Position numbers and translations under genes: made by a program
Part shown: positions 1-13,247 of the stretch, in pieces
Position numbering within the stretch: the stretch's first letter is position 1
How the letters are laid out: every line of letters starts with the position of its first letter
The notes under the pieces: generated by a model
Seen by the model: the letters and a program-made list of their open reading frames with translations, nothing else
The model's database searches: none
Told to the model about the DNA's origin: nothing
Assembly: GCA_051294375.1 (NCBI GenBank)
Contig: CM119263.1
Span: 144,019-208,018 of the forward strand
Length of the DNA stretch: 64,000 nt
Origin: Paraspadella gotoi
Lineage: Eukaryota > Chaetognatha
Reading direction: 5' to 3'

Positions 1-281
1 TATAAAAAATATAGTTTTTTAAATTTTTGGCTAACTTAATAAAATAATTGTTGATTAAAACTTTTATTTGCTTTTATCAACTTTTTATGAGAAATTTGAA
101 TCTGCTTTCAAAAATAAGAAAACATTATTTTAAAATTTTAGAATTTTCTCTGTATAAATATGGGTGAATGCAAAAATTGAGAAATTTAAACAAAAATATT
201 TTTATATATCAATGTTCTTTAGTCCAAGACTGTTCGTTATTAACTATTCAAATTTTTATCTGCAACTTTCACTACGCCTTA
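1..281. mobile_element. MITE family A, diverged right half
   Basis: Matches the right half of the copies at 34266 and 40182 and ends AACTTTCACTACGCCTTA at 281. The left half would be outside the window. Confidence 0.75.
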
Positions 282-555
282 ATGAACAATCAACAATAGG
301 CGAGTTATGAGCATCACATACTGACCGACCGACAGAAAGACCGACCGAAAAGAGACCGACAGAGTTTCTCCGCGAGAATTCGCAGCGCAACTAAAAATAA
401 ATATATTTTTTGCAATTAAGCCAAAAAGCTTAAAAAGAAATTTTTTAACTTCAACAGGTGGAGAAGAAAAGGTTTTAAATTCCATGGATGTCGACGGATG
501 AAGGGGGATAAAACCAACTTTTGAATTAGAGCATGAAGCGGGGAAGATGCCAGAT

Positions 556-591
<36 letters not shown>

Positions 592-818
592 NNNNNNNNN
601 NNNNNNNNNNNNNNNNNNNNNNNNNNNNNNNNNNNNNNNNNNNNNNNNNNNNNNNNNNNNNNNNNNNNNNNNNNNNNNNNNNNNNNNNNNNNNNNNNNNN
701 NNNNNNNNNNNNNNNNNNNNNNNNNNNNNNNNNNNNNNNNNNNNNNNNNNNNNNNNNNNNNNNNNNNNNNNNNNNNNNNNNNNNNNNNNNNNNNNNNNNN
801 NNNNNNNNNNNNNNNNNN
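592..818. other. Assembly gap in a (GA)n tract
   Basis: Estimated-size run of N following (GA)n; the missing part is probably microsatellite. Other estimated gaps: 14505-14764, 15316-15547, 16184-16468, 20892-21176, 21262-21879. Confidence 0.99.
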
Positions 819-1023
819 GCCTAATGGTTCTGCAGGTGAGAGCGAGAGAAGGAAAAACAAAAAATGAAAGAAAAGAAAACAAAAGCGATGAAGTTGAAAA
901 GTCAAATAAAAGCAAAATGTGAAATGAAATAAAAGCAGGAAGGAAAGTTAACAAAAGGCAAACAAAATAAATGGGGGAAAAAGGGGACATATCTCTACAA
1001 AATAAAAGCTGGTAGCAGAAAGA

Positions 1024-1405
1024 AACAAGTTTGAGCAAACAATGTCGGATCTGCCCACGATTAATTGATTAATTAACTGATTAATTAATAATTAATTTTT
1101 TCCATTTAAACTCATTTCCATCGAAACTTAATATCCAGCTCAATCACACACTTCCCTACCCACACACAAAATTTCATTCCAATCCATCCATCCAATCACG
1201 AGTAATTGGTGTTATTTGCTAAGGTGGGATGGACGGACGGACAGATGGACGGACGGACATCTTTTTTTTGCATAATTTATCATAATATGATGTTCTGACA
1301 TGATATAAGTGAATGCTCGACAAGATTGAGAGGGCGGACCGACGGACCGACAAAGTGAATTATAGAGTCGGGATCTGCTGAAAGCAGATCCGACTAAAAA
1401 CTTTT
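1024..1405 (-). mobile_element. Family B element, short internally deleted form
   Basis: Left end ACAAGTTTGAGCAAACAATG then TCGGATCTGCC. The right end is a GGGATCTGCTGAAAGCAGATCC hairpin. Reverse-complemented, it joins both ends of the long family B copy at 1609-4427 and omits the middle. Confidence 0.65.
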
Positions 1406-1608
1406 TTAAATGGTATTTTTTAAGAAGGCATTTATATAGCCCATATAAAGTTGTCTGTACAAAGTATAATTTGATGATGAGTGGGTTAAATCAACGAAAA
1501 CCCTGAAAAATCATCATCAATGATTCATCATACCATAATTTTTATAGTTTTTGCTAATTTTAACCGATAAAAAAATTTAAATTTGGAAATCTGCAATAAT
1601 ATTTTTAG

Positions 1609-2870
1609 TCGAATCTGCTTATCAGCAGATCCCGACTCTATAATTCACTTTGTCGGTCCGTCGGTCCGCCCCCTCCAATATTGTCCGAGCACTAACTTAT
1701 ATCATGTCAGAACATCGAATTTGATAAATTATGCAAAAAAAAATGATGTCGTCTGTCTGTGTGTCCGTCCGTCGTCCGTCCGTCCACCATAGCAAAAAAC
1801 ACCAATTACTCGTGATTTGATGATGGATTGGAATGAAATTTTGTGTGTGGATAGGTAAATGTGTGATTGAGCCTGGATATGAAGTTTCGATGGAATCGTC
1901 CGAGTGGAAATGGAGTTTAATGGAAAAAAAAATATATTCACTATTTGAACACCAATTGCTCATACGAGTGGATGGGCCTGATTGACCTGGAATTTTGTAA
2001 TGTGGGAAAGTGTGTGATTGAACAGGAAATCAAGTTTTCGATGTAATAGTTTGAGTGGAAATGAGTTTAAAATGGAAAAAACAAAAACCTGTTTTAATAA
2101 TTGATTATGCTCTTTTTCCTTTTTATATTAAATGTATATGGCAGGATGTATTATAAATCAATAATTTATCAGTTATTAATCATTAGTAAATAAATTTAAT
2201 CAATAATTAATTAATTAGTCAATCAATCCGTCCATCTCGCCTCCCATCTTTAGGCAAAAAGCTCCAATAACTTGTGATTTGCTGGTTGGGTTGGATTTAA
2301 ATTTGTGTGTGGGTAGGAAAGTGTGTGATAAAGCATGGATATACAGTTTCGATGAAATCGTGTGAGTGGAAATTAAGTTTAAATGGAAAAAACATAAGTC
2401 GAATGTACTAAAAGCTTTTTACTTATTTTAACCATAAATACTGCTAATTAATCATAATTGGATGGATAGATTGAGTTGAAATTTTGTGTGTGGGGTAGAA
2501 AATGGTGTGACGGAAGCTTGATATAAAGTTTCAGTGGAAACGTACCAAGTGGAAATGAGTTTAAAATGAAAAAAATTATGAGTCACATTTACTTGAATCT
2601 TTTTATTTATTTTACCCATGATAAAGATTGAGATGAATTTTTGTGAGCCGGTAGGAAAGTGAGGAAGAAGCTAGATATAAAGTTTTGACGGAATGAAGTT
2701 GAAAAAATTATGGCAAGTTGAAAAAATGATGCAAGTTAAAAAAATCTTAAAAGCATAAGGATCCGTGCGCTATGCATAAAAAGAGAGAGAGAGAGAGACG
2801 AAAGAGAGAGTGAGAGAGAGAGAGAGAAAGGAGAGAGTGGAGAGAGAGAGAGGTGAAGAGAGAGAGAGAG

Positions 2871-2902
<32 letters not shown>

Positions 2903-3798
2903 AGGAGACATAAAATAAAAAAATCTTAAGACTCAAGATCGAGCCAGAGCCCACTATCAAAGAAATTAATGAAAAAAACCCGGGAAAAAACGAATGATCA
3001 TGCGATAACTGACGATTACTTGAATGAATAGTAATTGATTGAGGTAATACTAATTGATTGATGTAATAGTAATTTATTGATGTAATAAGGAATTGATTAT
3101 TGATTCGAATGATGATAATCAATAATTGATTGCGATGATAAGTCATTCACTGCTGTGATGAAGTGCTTCACTGATGCGATGATTGTCATTGCCATTGATG
3201 CGATGATAGTCAATATAAGCAAACAAATGCGTGTAAAAGTGAAAGAGAGAGAGGAGAGAGTACGAGAGAGAGAGAAGAGAGAAGAGAGAGAGAGAAGAGA
3301 GAGAGAAAGAAAGAGAGAGAGAAAGAAAGAAAATAAACTCCACAGAAAATCTCGGATAGAAATATGGATTTATTTGTATTGAAAAGCGCGAATAAATGGC
3401 AAAGTATAAAAGTTTTTTAGAACGGAAAAAATAAATCAGAATTTTTAAAAAAAACAAACGATCACGCAGGAGATGGACAGAGAGGGACAGACACAGACAC
3501 ACGAGAGACAGAGAGAGAGAGAAGAGAGAGAGAGAAAAGAGAGGAGAGAGAAGCCGATGCAGAGAAAAAGAGAGAAGAGAAAGAGTGATATATAATAATT
3601 AAAAAGAGAGAGAGAGAGAGAGAAGTCTACAGCCCCTTTACTCAGTTAAAGAACTTAGAGTACAGCTATGGCGCGCGGACGTAGCGTGTGCTCTTCTCTA
3701 CCGAAAGGACCCGGGTTCGCACCCTGTTCGCGGCATCGTTTTTTACATTAGTGAGCCCACCATTATATCTCAAAAATTTTTGTAAAAAAAAAAAAAAA

Positions 3799-3853
<55 letters not shown>

Positions 3854-4427
3854 AGAAAGAAGCTGGACAGACGCTGCAGAGAGAGCCGGAACTCGTTTTT
3901 AGACAAATGCAGAAGAAGCAGTGACGGAGAAAAAGAGAGAGAAGAGAGAGCGACATATATTTAAAAGAAAGAGAGAGAGAGAGAGCGACATATAATTAAA
4001 AACGTTTTTGTTTTGTAAATAAAACATAAACAAATACGAAATATTGATATGAAACATGAGAATTTAAAGATCTTGATGATTAGAAGCCATATATGAAATT
4101 TCAACTCCTATGATATCACACTTTCAGAAGCCATGATAGCAAAAAAGCGTGACCAAAAGCTTAAACCGAATCAAAATCTAGCCAGGACGGGCTTTGCCCG
4201 CCTAGCTCGATAATAGAGGATATTTGTTTGTTTTGATAAAATGTAAACAAAACATTTAATAACTGTCCTGACTCAATTTTAAGGACATCGATGATGACAA
4301 GCTGAATATAATATTATAATTAATTATTAAAATTAATTAATTAATTAATCTATTAATTAATTAATAATCTATTAATTAATTAATTAATTATCGTAGGCAG
4401 ATCCGACATTGTTTGCTCAAACTTGTT
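1609..4427 (+). mobile_element. Family B element, long copy (about 2.8 kb)
   Basis: Starts with a GATCTGCTTATCAGCAGATC palindrome and CACTTTGTCGGTCCGTCGG, and ends GGCAGATCCGACATTG then TTTGCTCAAACTTGT. The inside is a series of diverged blocks of the type GTGTGTGGGTAGGAAAGTGT, followed by TTAATTAA tracts, GA microsatellites and a tRNA-like segment at 3668-3740. No coding frame, so presumably non-autonomous. Confidence 0.65.
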
Positions 4428-5290
4428 TTTCCAAGCTTTACCGGAATCCCGTTTTGAAAAATATTGAAATAAAGAAACACCTTTTTTATGATTTATATGT
4501 TATTAAGTATAAATAAAATTTTAAATTTTTTAAAATTTTGTAATCTCTATTTATATATATAATTTATATCACAAAACTATTATATGTTTTTTACCTTATT
4601 TCGACTTAATGCCTATGACATAAAACACTTGGGATTAAACAAAAAAAAAAATCCTGAATTACATCCGTGCCAAGTCTATTACATCCGGGTCAGAACATTT
4701 CAGTGGTTTACATCCGGACCGAAGGATAAATCAGAGATTAAATCCGGGCAAAGAGAGTATTTTTGGGAAAAAAGATAAAGGAAATGAGAGAGAAGAAATG
4801 AAGAGAAAAAAGAGAAAGAGAAAAAGAAAGAAAAAGACAAAAAAATGAAAGAAAAGAGAAAGAAAATGAAAGAAAAGAAAGAAAATGAAAGAAAAAGAAA
4901 GAAAAAGGAAGAAAATGAAAGAAAAAAAAAGAAAAAAGAAGAAAGAAAGAAAAAAATAAAATGAAAGAAAAAAAGAAATAAAGAAGAAAAAAGAAAAAGA
5001 AAAAATTAAAGAATAAAAAAAATGCTTTCATTTTCTTTTTTTTTCTTTCATTTTCAAAAAGGAGAGAAAAGAAGATGAAGGGTGAACAGTGAGGAGAAAA
5101 AAGGGTGAAATTGTGAAAGGGTGATAAGTTGGTGAGATTGGAGTGGGCGTGTCAACGCTAGGAATCACGCGCCTTACCCTTCACTCGGACTCACGCGGCG
5201 CCAAACGACTTTCAAAGGATTTGATGCTAAACGCCTCAGACGAGACGAGGAGACGAATCAAGGTGAATCTGACTCTTTCATCTCTCTCTC
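3650..5290. repeat. Direct duplication, copy 1 (partner 6115-7760)
   Basis: About 1.63 kb nearly identical to 6115-7760. It includes the tRNA-like segment, the right end of family B and about 860 bp of further sequence with purine-rich tracts and a TTACATCCG motif group. Both copies end in a CT microsatellite. Confidence 0.85.
3668..3745 (+). mobile_element. tRNA-like segment inside family B (copies at 6135-6210 and 32943-33015)
   Basis: TATGGCGCGCGGACGTAGCG, then GGACCCGGGTTCGCACCCTG, which fits a T-arm/B box. All three copies are followed by GGCATCGTTTTTTACATTAG and an A-run plus GA repeat. It may be a SINE carried within the larger repeat. Confidence 0.55.
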
Positions 5291-6085
5291 TCTCTCACAT
5301 TGAGTGTGAGCTCTGGTTGCACACGGGGACAGTTGTGCGCTGTTATTCGGGGTTCGAGGATTTCTCTTTCCTCCTTTTTCCTTTTCCATTCTTTTCTTTC
5401 TTTTTTCCTGTTTCGCTCATTTTACTGCGTTTACCTGCTCCTCGTTTTTCCTTACCTTACTTCTGGTTCTTTTCTCTTAACTTTCACCACTTTTTCTGCT
5501 TTTATTGTATATATACAACTCACTTTTAGTTTTATAGTAGGGTAGCATAATTATATCGCATTTGTGAAGTCATCGTGATGACCTTAAAAAGCGATACATG
5601 ATTTTGTGGTGCGCTTTTATTATTCTCGATTGACTCGGAAAGTACATATTCGATCGAAGATACTGCTGGCGCTACCTTTTGATTTTTAACTTAATAAATG
5701 ATTGAAATTCCGACGCAGTGGCTTGTCGAAAGTACACGGCGGCAACTCAGTTTTTTAATTACCTTTCTTGTTTTCTTCTTTTTTTCATTCTCCCCATTTT
5801 TTCCTACCTTCTCCACCTCCCCCTTACCAGTTTCCGTCTATCTTTTTCCTACCAATTATCTCCACTTTTTCCTTCAGTCGTTTCCCTTTTTTTTTGTTCC
5901 CCCTCCCGACGACCTCTTGGCCTGATTAGCTTTTGTCTTTTATCTTTCCTTCTTTTACGGTTTAACTAATCGACCGCTCAGACGTCAGCGCCGCGCTTGG
6001 TAAGGTAAGGCCACTTCCTCTCCTCTTGACAGGGTAAGTCAAGGTTAGGTCTCACACATTCTCTAATATCTTATTCTCATTTGGT

Positions 6086-6110
6086 NNNNNNNNNNNNNNN
6101 NNNNNNNNNN
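6086..6110. other. 25-N scaffold gap
   Basis: Fixed-length gap; others of 25 N are at 14275-14299 and 51048-51072. Each stands at the edge of a duplicated block. Confidence 0.99.
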
Positions 6111-6114
6111 TTTA

Positions 6115-6260
6115 AGGAATTATTCTAGTACTATGGCGCGCGGACGTAGCGTGTGCTCTTCTTCTCTACCGAAAGGACCCGGGTTCGCACCCTGTTTCGC
6201 GGCATCTGTTTTTTACATTAGTGAGCCCCATTATATCTCAAAAATTTTTGTAAAAAAAAA

Positions 6261-6320
<60 letters not shown>

Positions 6321-7748
6321 AGCTGGACAGACGCTGCAGAGAGAGCCGGAACTCGTTTTTAGACAAATCAGAAGAAGCAGTGACGGAGAAAAAGAGAGAG
6401 AGAGAGAGCGACATATATTTAAAAGAAAGAGAGAGAGAGAGAGCGACATATAATTAAAAACGTTTTTGTTTTGTAAATAAAACATAAACAAATACGAATA
6501 TTGATATGAAACATGAGAATTTAAAGATCTTGATGATTAGAAGCCATATATGAAATTTCAACTCCCTATGATATCACACTTTCAGAAGCCATGATAGCAA
6601 AAAAGCGTGACCAAAAGCTAAACCGAATCAAAATCTAGCCAGGACGGGCTTTGCCCGCCTAGCTCGATAATAGAGGATATTTGTTTGTTTTGATAAAATG
6701 TAAACAAAACATTTAATAACTGTCCTGACTCAATTTTAAGGACATCGATGATGACAAGCTGAATATAATTATAATTAATTATTAAAATTAATTAATTAAT
6801 TAATCTATTAATTAATTAATTAATCTATTAATTATTAATTAATTATCGTAGGCAGATCCGACATTGTTTGCTCAAACTTGTTTTTCCAAGCTTTACCGGA
6901 ATCCGTTTTGAAAAATATTGAAATAAAGAAACACCTTTTTATGATTTATATGTTATTAAGTATAAATAAAATTTTAAATTTTTTAAAATTTTGTAATCTC
7001 TATTTATATATATAATTTATATCACAAAACTATTATAGTTTTTACCTTATTTCGACTTAATGCCTATGACATAAAACACTTGGGATTAAACAAAAAAAAA
7101 AATCCTGAATTACATCCGTGCCAAGTCTATTACATCCGGGTCAGAACATTTCAGTGGTTTACATCCGGACCGAAGGATAAATCAGAGATTAAATCCGGGC
7201 AAAGAGAGTATTTTTTGGGAAAAAAGATAAAGGAAATGAGAGAGAAGAAAGAAGAGAAAAAAGAGAAAGAGAAAAAGAAAGAAAAAGAACAAAAAATGAA
7301 AGAAAAAGAAAGAAAATGAAAGAAAAAGAAAGAAAAAGAAAGAAAATGAAAGAAAAAAAAAGAAAAAGAAAGAAAAAGAAAGAAAAAAATAAAATGAAAG
7401 AAAAAAAAGAAAATGAAAGAAGAAAAAAGAAAAAGAAAAAAATTAAAAAATAAAAAGAAAATGCTTTTATTTTCTTCTTTTTCTTTCATTTTCAAAAAGG
7501 AAAAAAAAGAAAGAAATAGAAAGAAATAAAAAAGGAGAGAAAAGAAGATGAAGGGTGAAACAGTGAGGAAGAAAAAAGGGTGAAATTGTGAAAGGGTGAT
7601 AAGTTGGTGAGATTGGAGTGGGCGTGTCACGCTAGGAATCACGCGCCTTACCCTTCACTCGGACTCACGCGGCGCCAAACGACTTTCAAAGGATTTTGAT
7701 GCTAAACGCCTCAGACGAGACGAGGAGACGAATCAAAGGTGAATCTGA

Positions 7749-7760
<12 letters not shown>
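6115..7760. repeat. Direct duplication, copy 2
   Basis: Matches 3650-5290 with few differences, mostly homopolymer and microsatellite length. It begins directly after a 25-N gap (6086-6110), so it may be a second haplotype contig rather than a true tandem copy. Confidence 0.85.

Positions 7761-7820
<60 letters not shown>
7754..7820. repeat. (CT)n microsatellite
   Basis: Over 30 perfect CT units at the end of the second 1.6-kb duplicate. Comparable pure tracts occur at 8476-8540 (GA), 12440-12540 (GA), 12842-12917 (CT), 13150-13250 (CT), 23707-23766 (CT), 24085-24165 and 24283-24375 (GA), 25495-25533 (CT), 26390-26450 (CT), 35720-35775 (GA) and 62742-62810 (CT). Confidence 0.95.
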
Positions 7821-7822
<2 letters not shown>

Positions 7823-8473
7823 TTTCCCCTCCTACAGCATTATTTATCCTATTAATCGCTTTTTTTAGTTAATAGCCTTAATGATATTATGCAAATTTCG
7901 CCATTTTTTTCATGTTTTTTTTTTCTTTTATGAAAATTTTTCTGGTCTAAGGAGGATTTAAAAAAATCGAGAAAACGAGGAAAGAGTCTTAGTCATGAGG
8001 TGGGACTAATGTTTAATTAAAGAAATGTTTAATTAATGTTTAATGTTTAATGACTAATGTTTAATTAAAGGACAAAAGGGAATAAACGTTTTGCTTTATT
8101 CGTTGCCTAATTTATTATTTTAGTTTTGTTAACGAGAAGAAACATTTTCTTATGGCTAAAATCAATGATTTGTGGATAATGAATTTTTAGGCTCGAAACA
8201 TTTTACAATACAGTGTGCTGTACGTAACGCACACTATGCATAGGTTGTATACTGCTGTTTCCACCGACTTTAGTTAGTCGAGAGAATTATTACCAATGAG
8301 TTTTTTTTTAACGACTAAGAATTAACTTTTTTTGTTTTAATCCTTAGACCATATCCACTTTGTTATCAAAATCGATTAATTATGCAAAGCGATATTTTTT
8401 TCGAGAAACAACATTCGTTTTTATGTCTCGACATGAAAGGCCCGGCGTTAGGGGCTTAATCAAACCCTACTTT

Positions 8474-8545
<72 letters not shown>

Positions 8546-9194
8546 TTGCTCTTTTCTCTCTTTCCTATTAGTTTTCTCTGGCAACGAATTCGCTTTTGTC
8601 TCGAAGAACAACAAATTATATATGCGTTTTTATTTCGAATTCAACAAGGTTGATTCAGTACATACAGGAGCATCAAAACAAAGCATGAAGACAAACTATA
8701 AAAACCAACAACAACAACAAAAACAACAACAACAACAACTAAAAGTGACGACGACTTAAAAGAAAAGGGAGAAAATTATGAGTAAATAAAGAAGAATCGC
8801 GATGTCACTTAAGACTTCCGACTCCACGCCCACCACCTCGCTCAAAACCTCGCCCACCACCTTGCCCACCACCTCGCCCACAATCACCACGAACCCTGAC
8901 CCTCTTCTCTACCCACTCGCCCATCAGACCCTCATCATTGTGACTTCGCGGGAAATGTTTTGAATTGTATTTGGATTTTATGTTTCATATACACTTGGCT
9001 TAACATTCATGAATGTAATTTAACCTCTGTCAAAAAAGATAAAACTCCGTCAAAACAAAGTTTTTGATTTTCAAAAAGTATGAGGAAACTAAAGGTTAAT
9101 TAATGGAATCCAATTGAAGAAAGTAGAGGAAAACCGTGGGGGAAAAAAACGGGGGAGAAAAAAAAAGAAAAAGAAAGAATAAGGGATGGAGGCT
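7821..9194. other. AT-rich sequence without recognised gene
   Basis: Contains a (GA)n tract (8476-8540), (CAACAA)n near 8710-8740 and a CACCACCTCGCCC repeat near 8820-8890. No credible exon. Confidence 0.6.
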
Positions 9195-9275
9195 TTTACT
9201 CACCATAGCCTGTGAAGAGTCAGGGGCAAGATAGCTTATTTATTAAGTAAATGGATAATTTTTATATTGGTTTTA
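9195..9275 (+). repeat. Short dispersed repeat family C
   Basis: CAGGGGCAAGATAGCTTATT then TATTAAGTAAATGGATAATT. Related copies are at 13725-13800 (minus), 16485-16545 (minus), 55905-56005 (plus) and 61760-61860 (plus), several preceded by CCTTAAACCACCAAAG. Probably the end of a transposon not otherwise visible here. Confidence 0.7.
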
Positions 9276-9371
9276 CCAATAATATAGTATAGTATATAAT
9301 ATATATATATATATAATAAAGTAAATGAAGAAAAATCAAGCAAAGAAAAGAATGAGACTTGATAAAAGTAG

Positions 9372-9494
9372 GGAAAGGGCAAAGGGCAAAGGGCAAAGGG
9401 CAAAGGGCAAAGGGCAACAGTTAAGGAGTCGGGGTGAATTAACACGAAACGAGGACGAAAGAGAAAAATTCAAACGGATCACCTCGGGAAGAAT

Positions 9495-9535
<41 letters not shown>

Positions 9536-10180
9536 GCCGTTGTCTTACCTCTGGCAGTGAATTCTGCTTAAGGACAATTAAAGAAAATCAATTTGGGGAA
9601 AGAAAAAAGAGAAGAGGCTCAAAGAAGAAAAAGAAAAGAAAAAGAAATTTGTAAAATTTGTAAGAAAAAAGAGGAAAGAAATAGAAAAAATAAAAGGAGG
9701 AAAAAAAAGAAAAAGGAAAATGAGGAAGAAAAAGAAAAAAGAGGAAAGAAAAAGAAAAAGGAACAAGAAAAAGAAAATGGAGTAAGAAAAAGAAAAAGGA
9801 GGAAGAAAAAGAAAAAGAGGAAAACGGAATGAAAGAAAATTGGATAACCGGTGAAGTTTGCCTCTTGGAAGGGAGATAGAGAGTTGCGGCGAGAAAGTTG
9901 GAAGTAGTGATTCTGGGTGAGGAAGAAATAAAAAGGAAATAAGAAGTGAAAAGAGGAAAGAGAAAGAGAAAAAAGGAAAGAGAAAGAGAAAAAAAGGAAA
10001 GAGAAAGAGAAAAAATAAATAGAGCCAGAAAATAGAAAAAAAAATAGAAAACGGAGCAATCTGAACTGAACTGAACTGAACTCATTAAAAATCCCATCAA
10101 TTTTTCATCTTATTTTTCATCTTATTCTTCATCTTATTTTTCATCTTATTTTTCATCTTATTCTTCCAGTTTGTTACTCC
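9372..10180. repeat. Simple-repeat block
   Basis: GGGCAAA heptamers (9375-9416), (GTC)n (9497-9540), purine tract GAAAAAGAAAAGAGG (9600-10040) and a TTCATCTTATTT dodecamer repeat (10105-10170). The reading frames here are low-complexity. Confidence 0.8.
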
Positions 10181-10414
10181 GAGTTTTAGACTCGTGATGT
10201 CGCTGAAAAGATGTTGCGATAATCGAGAATCATTCTGTTGTAGCGATTATGATGGGGGAATGAAATTGTGTCCAGGATTAAAAAGTTGAAACTGAGACAT
10301 GAGAAAGATTCCATTTTCTTGCTTCGCCTGACTTTAATTGTTTCTTTCTTTATCTACTTTTATTATTTATCGTTTCCCTTTCCTTGCGTTTTGTACTCTC
10401 TTCCGGTTAGTGTC

Positions 10415-10416
10415 AC

Positions 10417-10507
<91 letters not shown>

Positions 10508-10577
10508 TCCGCGTTCTCTTTATCCCTGCAACTCTAATAGTTTTAAAAAAAGAAAATATTTTGCTGTTCTCCTCTCT

Positions 10578-10622
<45 letters not shown>

Positions 10623-10691
10623 TTCCTCTCCTTTCTGCGTTTCTTCTTCTCACGCCACTCTAATAGTTTTAAAAAAGAAAATATTTTTCCT

Positions 10692-10762
<71 letters not shown>
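10415..10762. repeat. Three CT arrays in a higher-order repeat
   Basis: CT arrays at 10415-10505, 10568-10622 and 10697-10760 are separated by near-identical spacers containing TCTAATAGTTTTAAAAAAGA and AAATATTTTGCTGTTCTC, giving a unit of roughly 130-140 bp. Confidence 0.85.
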
Positions 10763-10763
<1 letters not shown>

Positions 10764-11020
10764 TCATAACTAACGCGTTCCTCCTTCCTTCATTTTTTTT
10801 TTTCACTTTTCTAAAAAAGTTTCGCGCGAATCATATTTATGATGTCAATCCTGAGAGCGAGCGACAAAATGTGGCCACATTTGAGGCGCAACAATAACAA
10901 CGCCATCTACCATCGCAGCATAAAACCTCCGAGCGTCAATCTTTACCCGCCCCCGCTTAACCGTCAACGCCACCTTTTTTTTCATCGTTCCACACGACGC
11001 CACCTTTTTAATTACAAAAC

Positions 11021-11074
<54 letters not shown>

Positions 11075-11439
11075 TTTTTTTTCTCCGTCGAGATTCAAAG
11101 AGAGGCGCTGATTTATGTCTCACCCTTTTTTTTTTCACCGCAACGACGAGACGACGACGACAACAAGACGACGACGATGGCGAACAGTCGGCGAAAACGA
11201 ACTCTTGTCGCATTTAAGTAAGTGGACAGAGATTCAACATGAAACCGAAAGTGGATTTCATTCTCAGAAAAGTCACAAGCAAAGACGTGTCCAGATTTGA
11301 GACGAATGATTCATAAAATGGTCAGATTTATACTTACAATCGGATATCGACACGGGTTTTTTCCCGATGGCATGAAGCCGTCTTCTCATTGTTCGATTAT
11401 GCCGATGATTCATCCAATCAGAGAGTCCTCGGTAGATTT

Positions 11440-12150
11440 CACCCGAGTCGCGTGATCCGATTCCATTCTTAGTTCCGATTCCATCTGGCGATGATCTTGA
11501 TCTTGATCCGATTTTCCATTCTTGGTTTCGATTCCTATCTGCGATGATCTTGATCTTGATCTTATCCGATTCATTTTTGTTCCAGATTCCATCTGCGATG
11601 ATCTTGATCTTGATCTTGATCCCGATTCCATTCTTGGTTTCGATTTCCATCTGCGATGATCTTGATCTTGATCTTGATCCGTTCCATTCTTGGTTCTGAT
11701 TCCATCTGCGATGATCTTGATCTTGATCCGATTCCATTCTTGTTTCGATTCCATCTGCGATGATCTTGATCTTGATCTTGATCCTGATTCCATTCTTGGT
11801 TCCGATTCCATCTGCGATGATCTTGATCTTGATCTTGATCTTGACCATTCCATTCTTGGTTTCGATTCATCTGATTCTGATTGCTGATCCATTCCATTCT
11901 TGGTTCCAATTCATCTGCGATGATCTTGATCTTGATCTTGATCTTGATCCGTTTCCATTCTTGGTTTCCGATTCCACTGCGCGATGATCTTGATCTTGAT
12001 CTTGATCTTGATCCGATTCCATTCTTGTTTCGATTCCATCTGCGATGATCTTGATCTTGATCTTGATCCGATTCCATTCTTGGTTCGATTCCATCTGCGA
12101 TGATCTTGATCTTGATCTTGATCCGATTCCATTCTTGTTTCCCGCATGTC
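11440..12150. repeat. Minisatellite of GATCTT hexamers within 55-65-bp units
   Basis: Units combine GATGATCTTGATCTTGATCT with CCGATTCCATTCTTGGTTTC and TCCATCTGC. Roughly a dozen units; hexamer number per unit varies. Long DQ/IKI-type reading frames here are by-products. Confidence 0.92.
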
Positions 12151-12440
12151 CTTGATCTTGTCGATCCGGTATTCCGCATATATGAATGGAGTTGAGTTAA
12201 GGGGAAAGATCGCTGATCTGAATCGAGAGGATTGCCGGTAATCTAACATGAAGGAACGACGACGACGACGACGACCCGTTACCATGACAACAACAACGAC
12301 AACAACGAACGATAGCGATGCCAGGCGCGTTTTGCGGTGAATGAATTGAAACGAGATTGGATGGAAAAAGGAAAATCACGAAGGTTCGCGTCTAACGTGG
12401 ACGAGATTTGTCAAAACCGTGAATCCAGTTGAAGAAAAAA

Positions 12441-12502
<62 letters not shown>

Positions 12503-12840
12503 AGAGAAGAGAGAGGAGAGAGAGAGGAGAGAGAGAGAAACGGAAGGCAGCGACTTTGATTAACCTGAATGAAATGAAAGAAAAGTGAAAGGATGAGATT
12601 AGAGAAAAGTGGTTTTGGTTGGAAAGAGAGGAATGGAGGGAGAAGTGAGGAGAAAGAATGATAAATAGATAGAAAAAAGAAAGAAAAAAAGAAAGATAGA
12701 AAGAAAGATAAAAGAAAAAGATAGTAAAAAAGAAAAAAAATAAAAGAAAGAGATTACGAGGCGTAAGTAAGCAATAATTCTGTGGTTGAAAGTCCACGCC
12801 AAGAATGGAAAAAGCCGGAAGGAAAAAGAGAAAGACTTGA

Positions 12841-12920
<80 letters not shown>

Positions 12921-12930
12921 GCTCTCATTT

Positions 12931-13169
12931 TTAACTTTCTGTAGTCTATTGTGCGTTGAACCTTAGGACCGCCCAAGTCAACCGGAATGACCGCCTCTTC
13001 AAAGATCTTTGTAAGACAATTAAAAAACATATTGCCGATTTGATAAAAACTGTGAATGAAGATCTTAGAAATCACACCATCACCATTCGGTGAACAATGA
13101 TTGTCGTGAGCCAACTCAATATTTTGATATGATGAGGCAATGAGCTGTAAGTTGATCTCCCTCTCTGTT

Positions 13170-13247
<78 letters not shown>

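Noticed and set aside
3670-3745. Functional tRNA gene
   Set aside because: A B-box/T-arm-like GGGTTCGCACCC is present, but no complete cloverleaf could be drawn and three copies are embedded in a larger repeat.
5143-5969. Plus-strand ORFs around 5.1-6.0 kb
   Set aside because: Low-complexity FF/LS-rich translations of pyrimidine tracts, partly inside a duplicated repeat block; no splice or domain support.
11273-12285. Long frames rich in DQDQD, IKIKI and RSRSR across 11.3-12.3 kb
   Set aside because: They are read-through of a GATCTT hexamer minisatellite in several frames at once, without conserved domain, start or splice context.
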